Assembly: GCA_947034885.2 (NCBI GenBank)
Contig: OX344749.2
Coordinates: 49,691,682 to 49,755,681, forward strand
Source of the DNA: Thuidium tamariscinum
Taxonomy: Eukaryota > Streptophyta > Bryopsida > Hypnales > Thuidiaceae
DNA: 64,000 bases
Reading direction: 5' to 3'
In this document: positions 1-10,374 of the stretch, in pieces
Layout of the letters: every line of letters begins with the position of its first letter
Position numbering within the stretch: position 1 is the stretch's first letter
Translations under genes and position numbers: made by a program
Notes under the pieces: model-generated
What the model was told of the DNA's origin: nothing
Databases searched by the model: none
What the model saw: the letters and a program-made list of their open reading frames with translations, nothing else

Positions 1-358
1 TCTATAGATTAAAATAAGGAGAGGGAGGCCTTGAGAAGAGTATAAAAAGCCTTCTCCCCTCTTACAAACCAACCCATTCTTGTATAGTCAACTCACTAAC
101 ACCTTGTTGTTTCTAATATTTGACTAATTTCTTCACATTTTATGATCTTATGTTCTTGATAATTTTGTGTTTGGAGCTATTCTTGGAAGATGTTAAGGTG
201 CTTTCAAATTTTAACTTGTAATTTCAAGTTTTGGATAGTTTGATCTTCTAAGGTTGTGGTTATCTTTAAATTTATAAATCACATACTAATTCTACAGTGC
301 ATTTAATTGAATTATAATTAATCCATTATTTCAAACTGTGAGAGTTTGCTTTAAGTTT
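1..358. other. AT-rich flank of the retrotransposon insertion
   Basis: No ORF is supported. A TATA-like TATAAAAAG at 41-49, followed by a pyrimidine-rich stretch, resembles a promoter or the LTR of another element, but nothing confirms either. This sequence continues after 6710 once the retrotransposon and one GGTAA copy are removed, so it is the left half of the interrupted target locus. Confidence 0.3.
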
Positions 359-363
359 GGTAA

Positions 364-790
364 TGTAACGGACAAGCAAGATACAAGACAAGACAAGATA
401 CAGAACAAGGCAAGACGAGTTTTCAAGAACAAGACTTGATATTAATTCGAAGAGGTACAAGACGAGAGCGTAAACTGAGAACTAAGATCAAAGAGATGTG
501 TTGTCGAGACTGAGGACTACCTCAGCCTCGACCTCTATATATACTACTATCTGGACAGAGTAGGAAGCTCATCTAGAACTTCATAGAAGATTCTAGAACA
601 CTACGAAAGCTTCTGGAACACTACGGAAGTTCCCGGAACACTACGGAAGCTTCCGGAACACTATAGAAGCTTCCAGAACACTATAGAAGCTTCCAGAACA
701 CTATGAAAGCTTCTAGAATACTACGGAAGCTTCTAGAACATATTTAAGAAGTTATTGCTAAGTCTAGAAGGTTCTAGAATGTCCGTGACA
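364..790 (-). repeat. 3' LTR (left copy) of the chromovirus
   Basis: 427 bp, TG...CA ends, near-identical to 6294-6705. Read on the minus strand, U3 begins at 790. It carries a 20-bp repeat array (586-740), a TATA box (543-536) and a predicted R start near 511. It has one more 20-bp unit than the right LTR and lacks a 5-bp unit near its outer end. Confidence 0.95.
586..779 (-). promoter_or_regulatory. Heat-shock-element array in the 3' LTR
   Basis: Same array as in the other LTR. Perfect GAAnnTTCnnGAA sites start at 586, 646, 666, 686, 726 and 767; units at 606, 626 and 706 have one mismatch. As the promoter of the 3' LTR it would read leftward, out of the element into 1-363. Confidence 0.7.
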
Positions 791-805
791 TCACCTCCCC
801 TTCTA
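791..805 (-). promoter_or_regulatory. Polypurine tract
   Basis: On the minus strand the bases just before the 3' LTR read AGAAGGGGAGGTGA, an almost pure purine run in the position of the plus-strand primer of LTR retrotransposons. Confidence 0.8.
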
Positions 806-842
806 GCGACGATTCCCAAGAAGAGCTTGAGTGATCTATGAT

Positions 843-1289
843 TCACATCTGCAAGAAATTAAGAACACGAAGAATAGTATCTGCGACATAGGCTGCCCTT
901 CGATCTGGTGGCAAAAGTTGTACAGGTCCATGGAGCCAACGGTCGTGGCCTCGACTTCCTTCTATAGGACGAAACCCAAGATATTGTTCGATGTTGGGAC
1001 CTTCAAAACATCCTTGGAAAGTAACTTCAGGGCCGTTTGGTTCAAGGCTTCCAACCTGCAATAGAATTACTAAGGCTCGGGCATCAGGTTGAAAATTGCC
1101 GTGCCAAGGCTCATCCATACGAGGTCGTTTGCGTTGTGTCGAAGTTCCGCCTTCGTCTTGACGTTGTGGTGGTGCAGAATCTGGAAGTTGTAATGGTTCG
1201 TCCGGTAATTGTGACATAGAAAGCTCAGGTTCGGACTGAGGATCATGCTCTAAATCTAAAGAGTCCTTAAAAACTCTCCAATTAGACAT
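843..1289 (-). CDS. Additional ORF between pol and the 3' LTR, unknown protein
   Basis: 148 residues from an ATG at 1289-1287, in the same direction as gag-pol, 128 nt after the pol stop and ending about 50 nt before the 3' LTR. The first half is acidic and rich in P, Q and S; residues around 53-57 (RKRPR) resemble a nuclear localisation signal. The second half is more globular (motif QYLGFRPIEGSRGHDRW). No transmembrane segment or signal peptide is visible, so it is not an envelope-type protein. I do not recognise the family. An intact frame of this length in an element with a damaged gag is suggestive, but it could be chance or a captured host fragment. Confidence 0.5.
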   Translation of the reverse strand: MSNWRVFKDSLDLEHDPQSEPELSMSQLPDEPLQLPDSAPPQRQDEGGTSTQRKRPRMDEPWHGNFQPDARALVILLQVGSLEPNGPEVTFQGCFEGPNIEQYLGFRPIEGSRGHDRWLHGPVQLLPPDRRAAYVADTILRVLNFLQM

Positions 1290-1417
1290 ACTGGAGTTTC
1301 TAGTTTCTACAAAAGCTAACTAAAGACTATGCAGAGTTTTTAGAGTAAGGACTATCTAGTCTGATCAAGTCTCCCCTCTTTATACAGAGTTTTAGACGGG
1401 AATGCTTCTCAATGACG

Positions 1418-4400
1418 CTATTGATGTGGTTTATCAGGATAGAGTTGGTGAAATTCATGTACCTTTTGCGGCGCATTCACCAAATTCGTCGCTGGTTCCC
1501 ATGTACGTTCATTAACGTCATATCCACGCCAATGTACCAAGTACTCCAACTTGCCACGTTTAATGCGAGAATCAAGTACTTTTTCTACCTCATATTCCTC
1601 ATGATTGTCTATTTCAAGAATAGGCGGTGGAGGTTGTCTTCTTCCCAGCAAATGCGATTCTTGATATGGTTCAAGAAGAGAAACATGAAAAACCGGATGT
1701 ACTTTCATCGATGGTGGAAGTTCCAATCGAAAAGCAACAGGATTAATTTGTTTGAGAATAGAGAATGGCCCTAGACGTCGATAATCTAATTTTTCACATG
1801 GTCGAGTAGTCTTAATGTTTCGTCGAAGAAGCCAAACTTTTTGACCCACTTGGAATGAAGGTGATTCTTTATGTAATGCATCTGCTGATATTTTGTAACG
1901 ATCTTGAGCTTCTTGTAGGTGTAATTTCATTGTTTCTTGAAACTCTGATAATCTTGAGATCAAATCTTTTGCTGCCGGACTATTTGTTTCGGAAATGTTA
2001 AGTAAATCGAGTTTCGGATGATATCCATAATTGGCAAAAAATGGTGTTTGACGAGTAGAGGCATGCGTAGTGTTGTTGTATGAAAATTCTGCCAATGTCA
2101 AATGTGAAGTCCAATCATCTTGTTGATAATTGACGGTACAACGTAGATATTGTTCCAATACTTGATTTACACGTTCAGTTTGCCCGTCTGTTTGTGGATG
2201 GAAGGCAGAAGAAAGTTTGATATCCACTTTCAAGGTTTCGAAGAGAGACTTCCAAAATTTGGAGATGAATTGTGGTCCTCGATCAGAAACAATATCGTCT
2301 GGTAACCCATGATATCGATAGATAGTATCAAAAAAGAGCTTGGCTGTTTCTTCGCTTGTGATTGTTTTATGGCATGGAGTGAAATGCGCCATCTTTGTAA
2401 GTCGATCCACAATTACACATATAGAGTCAAAAGAATCCGACGGAGGTAAATCCGTTATAAAATCCATAGATATAGAAGACCATGGCCGCTTTGGAATGGA
2501 TAACAGTTGTAGAAATCCATGTGGTCGATGTCGTGGATTTTTGGATCTCAAACATGTGTCACAAGAAAGTACAAAGCTTTTGACAACCTTCCACATTTGA
2601 GGCCACCAAAAATCTCTTGACACAAGTTCTAATGTTTTATTGAATCCAAAGTGTCCGGCGGCAGGAAAGTCGTGTCGAGCTTGAAGAACTTGAAGACGTA
2701 GAGGACCATCTGGAATATATAGGCATTCTTCAAACTGCAACAAACCATCTTTTAATTGAAATCTGTTGTCTCCATGATGAGATTGACGCTTGAAGTCCAA
2801 AACTAAAGGGTCCAAAGTCGATGCTGTACGAATTTTGTCAAGAAATGGAGAATCAATTGTCATTGTCATAGTTGTTGCACGAAGCTGGAATTGCTTGGGT
2901 TTTAGCAGAGTCGTTTGTTGTTGGTCATATGCTGCTTCTCCCTCCTTTGGTGCTAGATACGATCTGCGGAACAAGGCATCTAACAATCCTTGTTGTTTCC
3001 CAGGGCGATACGTAATGATGAAGTTGAAGCGTGATAATGACATGTTCCAACGAGCTTGTCGTCGATTCAAAACCCGAGCAGTCATAAAATATTCAAGATT
3101 TTTGTGATCTGTATATACAGTCACTTGATGTGACGCACCTTCAAGCAAGTGACGCCATTCTTGGAAAGAGTCTACAATAGCAAGGAGTTCCTTGTTATGA
3201 ATTTCATAATTAATCTCAGCAGCTGAAAATTTTCTCGAATAGAATGCGACTGGATGAAGTTTGCCTTCTTCCCCCATTTGTGAAAGAACTGCTCCTAATG
3301 CGAAATCTGAAGCATCAGTTTCCATATAGAATTTTTTAGAAAAATCTGGATGAATCAAAATTGGAGCTATTGTAAAAGCTAACTTCAAATGTTGAAAGGC
3401 TTTCTCAGCTTCAGTTCCCCAATCTAATTTGTCTTTACATGTTAGCCGAGTTAGTGGAGCTGCCACTTGTGAATAATTTTTTATAAAGATTCGATAGAAG
3501 TTGGCAAATCCAAGAAAACATTGAACATCTCGCACTGTTTGAGGAGTTGACCAATCTATGATAGCTTGAATCTTCTTTGGGTCCATCAATAATCCTTTAT
3601 TGGAGATGATGTATCCGAGAAACTCTACTTGTGATTGATGGAATACACATTTTTCTAATTTGGCATATAAACCGGCATCTCGTAGCTTTTGTAACACTAA
3701 TTTTACATGTTCTTCATGTTCTTCCGTATTTCTGGAATAAATCAAAATGTCGTCAAGATAACATACAACAAATTGATCTAAAAATTCACGGAAGATATCA
3801 TTCATTAAATGCTGAAAAATAGCTGGTGCATTTGTAAGTCCGAATGGCATAACGTTGTATTCAAAATGTCCATATCTTGTTCGAAATGCTGTCTTCCATT
3901 CGTCCCCTTCTTTTACACGAACCAAGTTATATGCTCCGCGAAGGTCGATCTTAGTATAGATCTTAGCTTGGCCCAATTGATCGAGAAGTCCAGATATCAA
4001 TGGTAAAGGATATCGATTCTTTACTGTAAGCTTGTTTAAACCACGATAGTCGACGCACATTCGTAAAGAACCATCTTTTTTCTTCACAAAAAGTATTGGC
4101 GCTCCTGCTGGAGATTTGGAGTGTCGAATAAAATTTTTTGCAAGGTTTTCGTCAATATACTCCCTTAATGCTGAAAGTTCGTTTTGCGATAGATTGTAGA
4201 TTGGACCAAATGGTGGTTGAGCTCCATCTTGAAGATCGATAGCACAATCATATGGTCGATGTTCTGGTAACATATCGGCATTTTTCTTTTCAAATACGTC
4301 TTTGAATTTTTCATACTGAATTGGAATACTTGACGAAGTATCGTTGTTTTCCCGCATTGGAGTTGCATAAACAATATATGAGTCGCCTTCTTTTGCTGCT

Positions 4401-4969
4401 TTCAAAAAAGCGCGAGCTCCAACAAGTACTGGCTTGGTAGCTGAAGATGTTGAAGAACTTTTTGCCGAAGAAGTTTTTAAAGAAAATGATAAATTTTGTG
4501 ACTTCCAATCTACAATTGGGTTATATTTTTCGAGCCAAGAAAGCCCTAAAACCATAGGATTAGATGGGGTTTTGATAATATTGAATATAATAGTACTTTT
4601 ATGTCCTTCAAATGAAACTTCTAATGGTCTAGTTTCATGAGTGACATCGCCAGAAGATAAAGCTCGACCATCTATGGCTTCTACGTGTACAGGATTTGGT
4701 TTTTTAACTAAAGGAATCTTGTGATGTTTTGCAAATTCCTCGTCTAAGAAACAAGCTGAGGCTCCAGAATCTAAGAGGGCATGAATCCGTAATTTTTTCT
4801 TAGGTCCTAGACGTAATGGTATGGTAAAGCAGTGCGAGGGTTGGGAAGATAAGTGAGGACCTGATTCTGTATTGGAAGAAGGCTCCAGCCGCACGGTCCC
4901 TATTGTGACTGAGCGTCCTCGTTTTCCGATACATGTACAGCTCTTGTCTTGAAAGGACGTTGTTTTTTC
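1418..4969 (-). CDS. pol: Chromovirus Pol polyprotein with C-terminal chromodomain
   Basis: Open from about 4969 to the TAG at 1420-1418. It overlaps the gag end by about 70 nt in the -1 frame, so expression by frameshifting is likely; an A6 run near 4964-4969 lies at the start of the overlap. Counting from codon 4894: protease LLDSGAS (catalytic D42), RT with YLDD at 379-382, RNase H with TDAS near 526, integrase with an H740/H748/C778/C781 zinc site and a D811, D871, E907 triad (35 residues between the last two), a GPF module near 1042, and a chromodomain at about 1100-1153 with Y1101, W1122 and W1132 in the aromatic-cage positions. No stop or frameshift was seen. The RNase H end reads LLDALFRR instead of the common ADALSR form. 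The chromodomain presumably steers integration to methylated histone H3 chromatin, as known for chromoviruses. Confidence 0.95.
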   Translation of the reverse strand, partial: EKTTSFQDKSCTCIGKRGRSVTIGTVRLEPSSNTESGPHLSSQPSHCFTIPLRLGPKKKLRIHALLDSGASACFLDEEFAKHHKIPLVKKPNPVHVEAIDGRALSSGDVTHETRPLEVSFEGHKSTIIFNIIKTPSNPMVLGLSWLEKYNPIVDWKSQNLSFSLKTSSAKSSSTSSATKPVLVGARAFLKAAKEGDSYIVYATPMRENNDTSSSIPIQYEKFKDVFEKKNADMLPEHRPYDCAIDLQDGAQPPFGPIYNLSQNELSALREYIDENLAKNFIRHSKSPAGAPILFVKKKDGSLRMCVDYRGLNKLTVKNRYPLPLISGLLDQLGQAKIYTKIDLRGAYNLVRVKEGDEWKTAFRTRYGHFEYNVMPFGLTNAPAIFQHLMNDIFREFLDQFVVCYLDDILIYSRNTEEHEEHVKLVLQKLRDAGLYAKLEKCVFHQSQVEFLGYIISNKGLLMDPKKIQAIIDWSTPQTVRDVQCFLGFANFYRIFIKNYSQVAAPLTRLTCKDKLDWGTEAEKAFQHLKLAFTIAPILIHPDFSKKFYMETDASDFALGAVLSQMGEEGKLHPVAFYSRKFSAAEINYEIHNKELLAIVDSFQEWRHLLEGASHQVTVYTDHKNLEYFMTARVLNRRQARWNMSLSRFNFIITYRPGKQQGLLDALFRRSYLAPKEGEAAYDQQQTTLLKPKQFQLRATTMTMTIDSPFLDKIRTASTLDPLVLDFKRQSHHGDNRFQLKDGLLQFEECLYIPDGPLRLQVLQARHDFPAAGHFGFNKTLELVSRDFWWPQMWKVVKSFVLSCDTCLRSKNPRHRPHGFLQLLSIPKRPWSSISMDFITDLPPSDSFDSICVIVDRLTKMAHFTPCHKTITSEETAKLFFDTIYRYHGLPDDIVSDRGPQFISKFWKSLFETLKVDIKLSSAFHPQTDGQTERVNQVLEQYLRCTVNYQQDDWTSHLTLAEFSYNNTTHASTRQTPFFANYGYHPKLDLLNISETNSPAAKDLISRLSEFQETMKLHLQEAQDRYKISADALHKESPSFQVGQKVWLLRRNIKTTRPCEKLDYRRLGPFSILKQINPVAFRLELPPSMKVHPVFHVSLLEPYQESHLLGRRQPPPPILEIDNHEEYEVEKVLDSRIKRGKLEYLVHWRGYDVNERTWEPATNLVNAPQKVHEFHQLYPDKPHQ

Positions 4970-5916
4970 TTACGACAATTAATAGCCTTGTGTCCAGGGC
5001 CTCCACAATATAAACATAAATCTTCGTCAAGACGTCGTTGTTTTTCTTGTGGAGTAAGTGGTCCAAATCGTACTGCATCAATTTGCATATCTTCGGGGCC
5101 TTCTGAATGTATACTTATTATATGCGCAGCCTTGACTGTTGGTGAAGGATTTGTTGGTGTTGGTGCATTCTATGATCGTCGATCTTGACGTCTTTGAAAT
5201 AGTCGATTATCACATTTCACGGCTTGGCTTATTTCTTCATTTAGTGTTTGAGGGTCAGAGAATGACAGTAATAGATCCTTAACATCGTCTCTCAAGCCCC
5301 ACTGGAACTGACTCACAAGTGCTTCTTCACCCCAATTAATGTCGCAAGCAAGTTGTCGAAATTCAGATGCATATAATGAGGCTGAGCGTGATCCTTGTCG
5401 CAAAGCACGGATCTTGGTTGTTGCCCATCGATTTTTATCGTGTTCCCCAAATGCTTCAACGAAAGATGCCAAAAATGTATCAAAATTGCTCAAGATAGAT
5501 GATCTTGTTTCAAATAGCGGCGCAAACCATGATAAGGCTTGTCCAGTGAGCAGAGTTCCAACTAAGCCCACTCGTGATTCATCTGTAGGATACCGTTGGG
5601 GTTGTAGAGCAATAATAAGTTGAACTTGATTTAGAAATCCCCGAAACTTTGAGCGAGTACCGTCGAATTTCTCCGGAAGACTAATCCTTGGTTCTTTTGT
5701 AGTCAAAACATTCTGATTGGGGCCTTGAACTGACGAACTTGTCCCTGAAGTAGAAGCGGACAATATGGATCGAGGGACTTCCACTGATCCTTGATTAGAA
5801 TTGATCTTTGTAGCAAAGTCTTCTAGAACATTTGTCCTCATAGACAACGACTCAATAGCCTTCAATATGAGTTCTAGTTTGGAATCCGCCATGTTAGCAT
5901 CTTCACTTCCTGACAT
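4900..5916 (-). pseudogene. gag: gag, interrupted by an in-frame TAG
   Basis: Starts at the ATG ending at 5916 and stays in one frame to the TAG at 4902-4900, 339 codons. A single internal TAG at 5172-5170 follows 248 residues. The first part (about residues 80-240) is a Retrotrans_gag-like capsid region, recognisable by a LLTGQALSWFAPL stretch and a helix-rich tail. The part after the internal stop holds a CCHC zinc knuckle (CLYCGGPGHKAINC) and a lysine-rich end. Gag would form the particle and bind RNA. With the stop, the zinc knuckle and pol are cut off unless the TAG is suppressed. The 3' end overlaps pol, which lies in the -1 frame. The stop is most simply a recent point mutation, since the rest of the frame is open. 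Confidence 0.9.
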
Positions 5917-6280
5917 CTTAGTTCACTCGGCAAGGTTACTACTTAATTTGAAAAAACCAATTTAGAGATGGGTAATCCACAATCTCTAAATACTAAGGTT
6001 GTTTTCAAGAAGGGCGGTAGTCCGCACACAATCAAGAGAACACCCTTTCTGCAAGAAAAAATGATATTAGTTTAGAGGAGGGTAATCCGCAACCTCTAAG
6101 TGCTTTCGTTATTTCAAGAAGAGGGGTAATCCACACTCTATCAAGAAAAATCAAGCTCTAATATTATTTTTACCCTTGGTTCTATCAATAATTAGTACAA
6201 CAAGATTGAAACTAAATAAACTCTCTGTCCGTTTGCGAAGAAGTTCAAAACAAATCTTGCAAAGCAAAATTTGAAAAGTT
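5917..6280 (-). other. Retrotransposon leader with repeated small hairpins
   Basis: Untranslated stretch between the primer site and the gag ATG. Four imperfect copies of a GGGTAATCC core are each flanked by complementary arms: 5961-5990 (arms TTTAGAGA/TCTCTAAA), 6014-6025 (GCGG/CCGC), 6071-6100 (TTTAGAGG/CCTCTAAG) and 6120-6139 (AGAG/CTCT). Arm sequences change between copies while pairing is kept. The role is unknown; packaging or translation control are the obvious options. Confidence 0.5.
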
Positions 6281-6291
6281 AGTCTCGACAA
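6281..6291 (-). promoter_or_regulatory. Primer-binding site, self-complementary to the mRNA 5' end
   Basis: On the minus strand this reads TTGTCGAGACT, 2 nt downstream of the 5' LTR edge. It is the perfect 11-nt reverse complement of the predicted transcript 5' end (AGTCTCGACAA, 6446-6436); pairing stops on both sides. There is no TGG start, so no tRNA 3' end fits. In Tf1 of fission yeast the first 11 nt of the mRNA fold back onto the primer site; the same mechanism is inferred here. Confidence 0.7.
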
Positions 6292-6445
6292 ACTGTAACG
6301 GACAGGCAAGATACAAGACAAGACAAGACAAGATACAGAACAAGGCAAGACGAGTTTTCAAGAACAAGACTTGATATTAATTCGAAGAGGTACAAGACGA
6401 GAGCGTAAACTGAGAATTAAGATCAAAGAGATGTGTTGTCGAGAC

Positions 6446-6478
6446 TGAGGACTACCTCAGCCTCGACCTCTATATATA
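6446..6478 (-). promoter_or_regulatory. Core promoter of the 5' LTR (TATA box and predicted start)
   Basis: TATATATA occupies 6478-6471 on the minus strand. A start at 6446 would be about 32 nt downstream of the first T, the normal plant spacing. The first 11 nt from there (AGTCTCGACAA, 6446-6436) are the exact complement of the sequence just inside the LTR, which independently supports this start. Confidence 0.65.
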
Positions 6479-6520
6479 CTACTATCTGGACAGAGTAGGA
6501 AGCTCATCTAGAACTTCATA

Positions 6521-6694
6521 GAAGATTCTAGAACACTACGGAAGTTCCCGGAACACTACGGAAGCTTCCGGAACACTATGGAAGCTTCCGGAACACTATG
6601 GAAGCTTCCGGAACACTATGAAAGCTTCTAGAATACTACGGAAGCTTCTAGAACATATTTAAGAAGTTATTGCTAAGTCTAGAAGGTTCTAGAA
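6521..6694 (-). promoter_or_regulatory. Heat-shock-element array in U3 of the 5' LTR
   Basis: Six perfect three-unit heat-shock elements (GAAnnTTCnnGAA) start at 6521, 6561, 6581, 6601, 6641 and 6682. Two further 20-bp repeats carry one mismatch each (near 6541 and 6621). The array ends about 40 bp upstream of the TATA box in the sense of transcription, the usual place for HSF-driven promoters. The consensus is the established binding site of heat-shock factors; heat induction of this element is inferred. Confidence 0.75.
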
Positions 6695-6710
6695 TGTCCG
6701 TGACAGGTAA

Positions 6711-9700
6711 AGTGATCTTGGAATAGCTCTTTGTATTGAAAATCATGTTAACTAGGGAAAAATCATGTTAGGGAGAGCTACCTCTAAAACTATCCCTCAT
6801 TTGCAAACATGTGTGTCTTTGGGATTCTTGGTATTTGTGACATAATTTAAGATACTACATTAAACTACTTCTCAAAACTTTCAAAGGATCTAGTATCAAT
6901 AATAGAAAAAAATGATCGTTAAAGATAATGCAAAATATCAGGAGATATATCCATAACATTGGGAGTTCAATATAAAACAATTGAAAATCTATATAAATAT
7001 AGAGATCTATATAAACAATCAAAAATTTCTAGATAATAAAATCTTGGAAATCTCTAGATGTCATCATTTAGAAACTTTTGAATGTTTTGTTGGAAAATTC
7101 ACTCAATAGTCTAAAAGTAGTTAAATGCTTCATGAAGTTGTAATACTAACTAAAGTTGATTTATTTTGTTCCAAAGCTTTATCAATTGTCCATGTTCTTA
7201 GTAGATTTTATTGTCTTCTTTGTTGAGAGTCTCTTGCATTATACATTAGAACTTTTACTTTACTATAAACATTCCTTTTAGTCTTTGGACCAACCTATAT
7301 TTATATAGTAAATCTTTTATTTAAACAATCTTTAACATTTTCCTCTTGGTCCATTTGTTATTGTTTGTTGGTGTTAAATCAATGGTAAAACTTTAGCAAT
7401 ATGTACAGCAATGGGAAACCATTTTAATATTAGACTTGATTTTATTTTTTAGTTCCTAGAGTTTATTAAGAAAAACACTTGAAGCAATAAGGTAGACCAA
7501 CCTAATTCTAACCCCTACTTTTGACCCCAATTCTATCTACACTAAATAAGGTTAGAAAAGGGACGCATAATAGTTAATTGACATTTCTCACTATATAAAT
7601 CCCTACCTTAGCTATACATTAATAGGAGATTAATAGTTACTAATGTATGAGGGGGGCTAAACATCATGTTTCAAACATGTATAGTTTTTGGATGAAAACT
7701 CTTTAATTTTTTATCCCTTTAATATCTTTTTTCAATGTATTTAATCATCCAAGTTTGTCCTAAAAAAACATCCAAATCCATTCATTTTTTAGCAAAAAGA
7801 GTAACCTATCAACCCATTACTCATGAGTACTAAAGTGCCATTATATATATGGATAGGTGATTATAGATTGTACATGGGATGTTTATGACCCTACTCTATA
7901 GGCAATTTTGTTATTTTTGTAATTTCAAGGCAAACTACTTTACAAATTTACAAAACTTAAAATTTTATTTGTAAAATTATAATCCCACTTGGGTTTGATT
8001 TGTAAACACATTCCTCCTCTAACAAATATGTACCCCTATTAAATTGGTCTCAAGATATTTAGATTCCAAATTAAGATATTAATAACCTTGCCAAGCTTAG
8101 TTAATTCTTTAAGGGCAAAGTCAATGGAATTTTGATCAAACATCATGCCTAAGCTAAATGTAGCCCATTGGATTGTATTCAAATATCAATTCCATATATT
8201 CATTACTTGAAAATATGAATTGTATAATACTATAAGAAGTTTCAATTTGTTTTATAGAAAATTGTAATTGTCAACATTTTTTGCAAAATTTAAAAATAAA
8301 TAAGTAAAAATAGAAAAAAAGTCCAACTCTTATCAAGAAGTACAAAGTAGCAATGGAAATTAGGGTGAAGATTGCTCAATTGGTTACTTTATTTTTTACA
8401 CCCAAAACAAGCACAACAAAGACCTTGACAAAGGTCAAATTTGGCTATCAAACCAAATTTATCCTTCATTTGATTGATAAAAAAATTTAGATATTTTTTT
8501 AATAGAAGATTTTATTTTCTATAAATTTTGTTCTTTTCGGAAAAATTGAGGGAAAAAACAAATTATTATGATTTGATAAAACTAAAGGTGGAAATAAAAT
8601 TATATCAAGTGTAATATTTATTAACCCCATAGAGAACCATTTCTTCCTAAGGGAACAATTTGGATCTAAGTAAGTCCTTATCATCTGAATTTATAGTGAA
8701 TGTATTTGAATATTTTTTTTGAGGATGTGTGGCCTTGCAAGGATATAATGGATATATAACTTTTATCTCAATTGGCGCTGAAGAAAAAATTTACGGCACA
8801 ATAGGCAAAGAATAGAGGTTGGTGTGTAGCACCAAAAATATCATGAAAAGTAATCAAAAAATAAACTTCTTTTTCCTAAAATTTCATATTTTTGTCTACA
8901 TGTGAATGAGAAGAAGGGGGGGCATGATGAAAAAGAAACTTTGTTCAACTTTGAATCTATACAATCAATCTATACAATCAAATTTGACAAAAATTTTACC
9001 ACATGATTTCAAACAAGAGAAGTACAAGATTCTATGGTAAGATTTTTCTTAAATAGTTTTTTTTAGTTTTATGGATGAATGTAGAAGAACTAGTAGTTTT
9101 GAGTGTTGTTTGACAAAAACTAGCCTTGGTCCATCAAGAGTTAAAATAATTTTTTATTTTTATCTTAAATGGGGGTTAGAACAAAAAGTTTAATTTTGTA
9201 ATTGAATTTTAAAATACATTTAAAAAAAATATGAATGAAAAACATAACATGCTATAATTTTTGGATTCTACTACACATTGAGAGCAATTGTAATTGCTCT
9301 TTCAATCTTTGAATTTTATCAAAATTCTACAATGAAGTAGAAAGAAGACTTGTCAAGCTTCATTCTCATAGTTCAAAACAAATTTAAAAATTGATCATAT
9401 TGAAAGTTACTTACAATCAAGGTCAACTAAGGTGCATCGACTTTGGGCATGTGTGGACCTTTAGGAGTTAAGGATGAGGCACTAATTGTCAACCACGATC
9501 AATACTTAACATGTAGGAATGTAGTATTTCTAACCAAGGTTGAAAGAAATTTCCTTCTAAAGCTTAGAATATTTTTTTTCATTCTTGTAAGGTTGGGTCT
9601 ACTAAGGTTATAAGACATGTCTTGTAGAAATTAAAGAAGAAAAAAGTTAGAAAGAAGTGGGTAGAAAGTAATTGTGGAATGATCAAAATTAGAACTCTAG

Positions 9701-10374
9701 GCATTGGCTTTGGATAAAATGCACTTTTTAGTTCCCAAAATTCACAGTAATTTCAGTTTTAGGAATAAAATTCTAAAAATTTAGCTATCTCCAAATTTCC
9801 TATCTTCCTAAATGGGAAAAATTTCTACCACCTCACATTGGTCATGATCTGTTGCAAAGTTGCTTAAATGATTGACTATTGGTGCTTCAACCTTAATGCC
9901 CCATTCTAGCAATTTGAACCAAAATCAAACCAATTACAAGCAAAGGAGAATTCCACGGTCAAAAGTGGATTAGGAAGACACAAAATCTTCCATTTGAAAT
10001 GGATCTAGTAGAGTAGATCTACCTCAAGGGAAAATTATAAAGGAATTTTTTAAATTTTGCAACCAATTTTTTTGCAAATTCTGAATCCATATTTGCAATC
10101 AAATATCCCAAATTAGTTCGAAGGGGTCTTCAACATACCCTAAACATTGCAAAAAATAGGTGATTTTTTTTACTTTTACCTTGAAAAAACCAAAAGTTAC
10201 CTTGTTGGATCCACTTCAAATAGAGGATTTAGGGTCCTATATTGGACTATACTCTAAGGTCCAAATATGAGCCAATGTATCAAAAACAAACGCCTAGACT
10301 AGATATTAGAACAAGGGCTAGGTATCAGAATAAGGATTGGATATCAAAGACTATTGTGTCCGACCTTGGACTTA
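6711..10374. other. AT-rich intergenic DNA
   Basis: No ORF above about 60 codons is believable and no RNA gene was recognised. The first part continues the locus interrupted by the retrotransposon. Near 8985-9050 it has a diverged copy of a dispersed motif (an ACAAGATTCTATGG core) seen again near 14270, 27270, 38370, 42920 and 60770. A 20-bp perfect palindrome (AGAGCAATT-GT-AATTGCTCT) lies at 9281-9300. Confidence 0.5.

Larger units (their letters stand above)
364..6705 (-). mobile_element. Ty3/Gypsy chromovirus LTR retrotransposon, nearly complete
   Basis: Two direct LTRs (364-790 and 6294-6705) bound the element. Each starts TGTAACGGAC and ends GTCCGTGACA. The element is flanked by the 5-bp direct repeat GGTAA at 359-363 and 6706-6710, so both ends are exact. 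On the minus strand the order is 5' LTR, self-complementary primer site, leader with small hairpins, gag, pol (protease, RT, RNase H, integrase, chromodomain), an extra ORF, polypurine tract, 3' LTR. The LTRs differ by one 20-bp repeat unit, one 5-bp unit and a few substitutions, so the insertion is fairly recent though not brand new. Gag has an internal TAG, so this copy is probably non-autonomous unless the stop is read through. The chromodomain and GPF-type integrase tail place it with the chromoviruses. The apparent self-priming recalls the Tf1/sushi group rather than the usual tRNA-primed plant lineages. Confidence 0.96.
6294..6705 (-). repeat. 5' LTR (right copy) of the chromovirus
   Basis: 412 bp, the promoter-bearing LTR for the minus-strand element. 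U3 runs from 6705 to about 6447, with the heat-shock-element array. TATATATA lies at 6478-6471 and the predicted transcript start is near 6446, leaving about 153 nt of R-U5 before the LTR edge at 6294. GGTAA follows directly at 6706-6710. Confidence 0.95.

Noticed and set aside
1037..5623. Plus-strand ORFs inside the retrotransposon
   Set aside because: They are shadows of the minus-strand gag, pol and extra ORF; none has domain signal.
6250..6293. tRNA-type primer-binding site (TGG start) at the 5' LTR edge
   Set aside because: No TGG sequence complementary to a tRNA 3' end lies next to the LTR; the 11-nt self-complement fits better.
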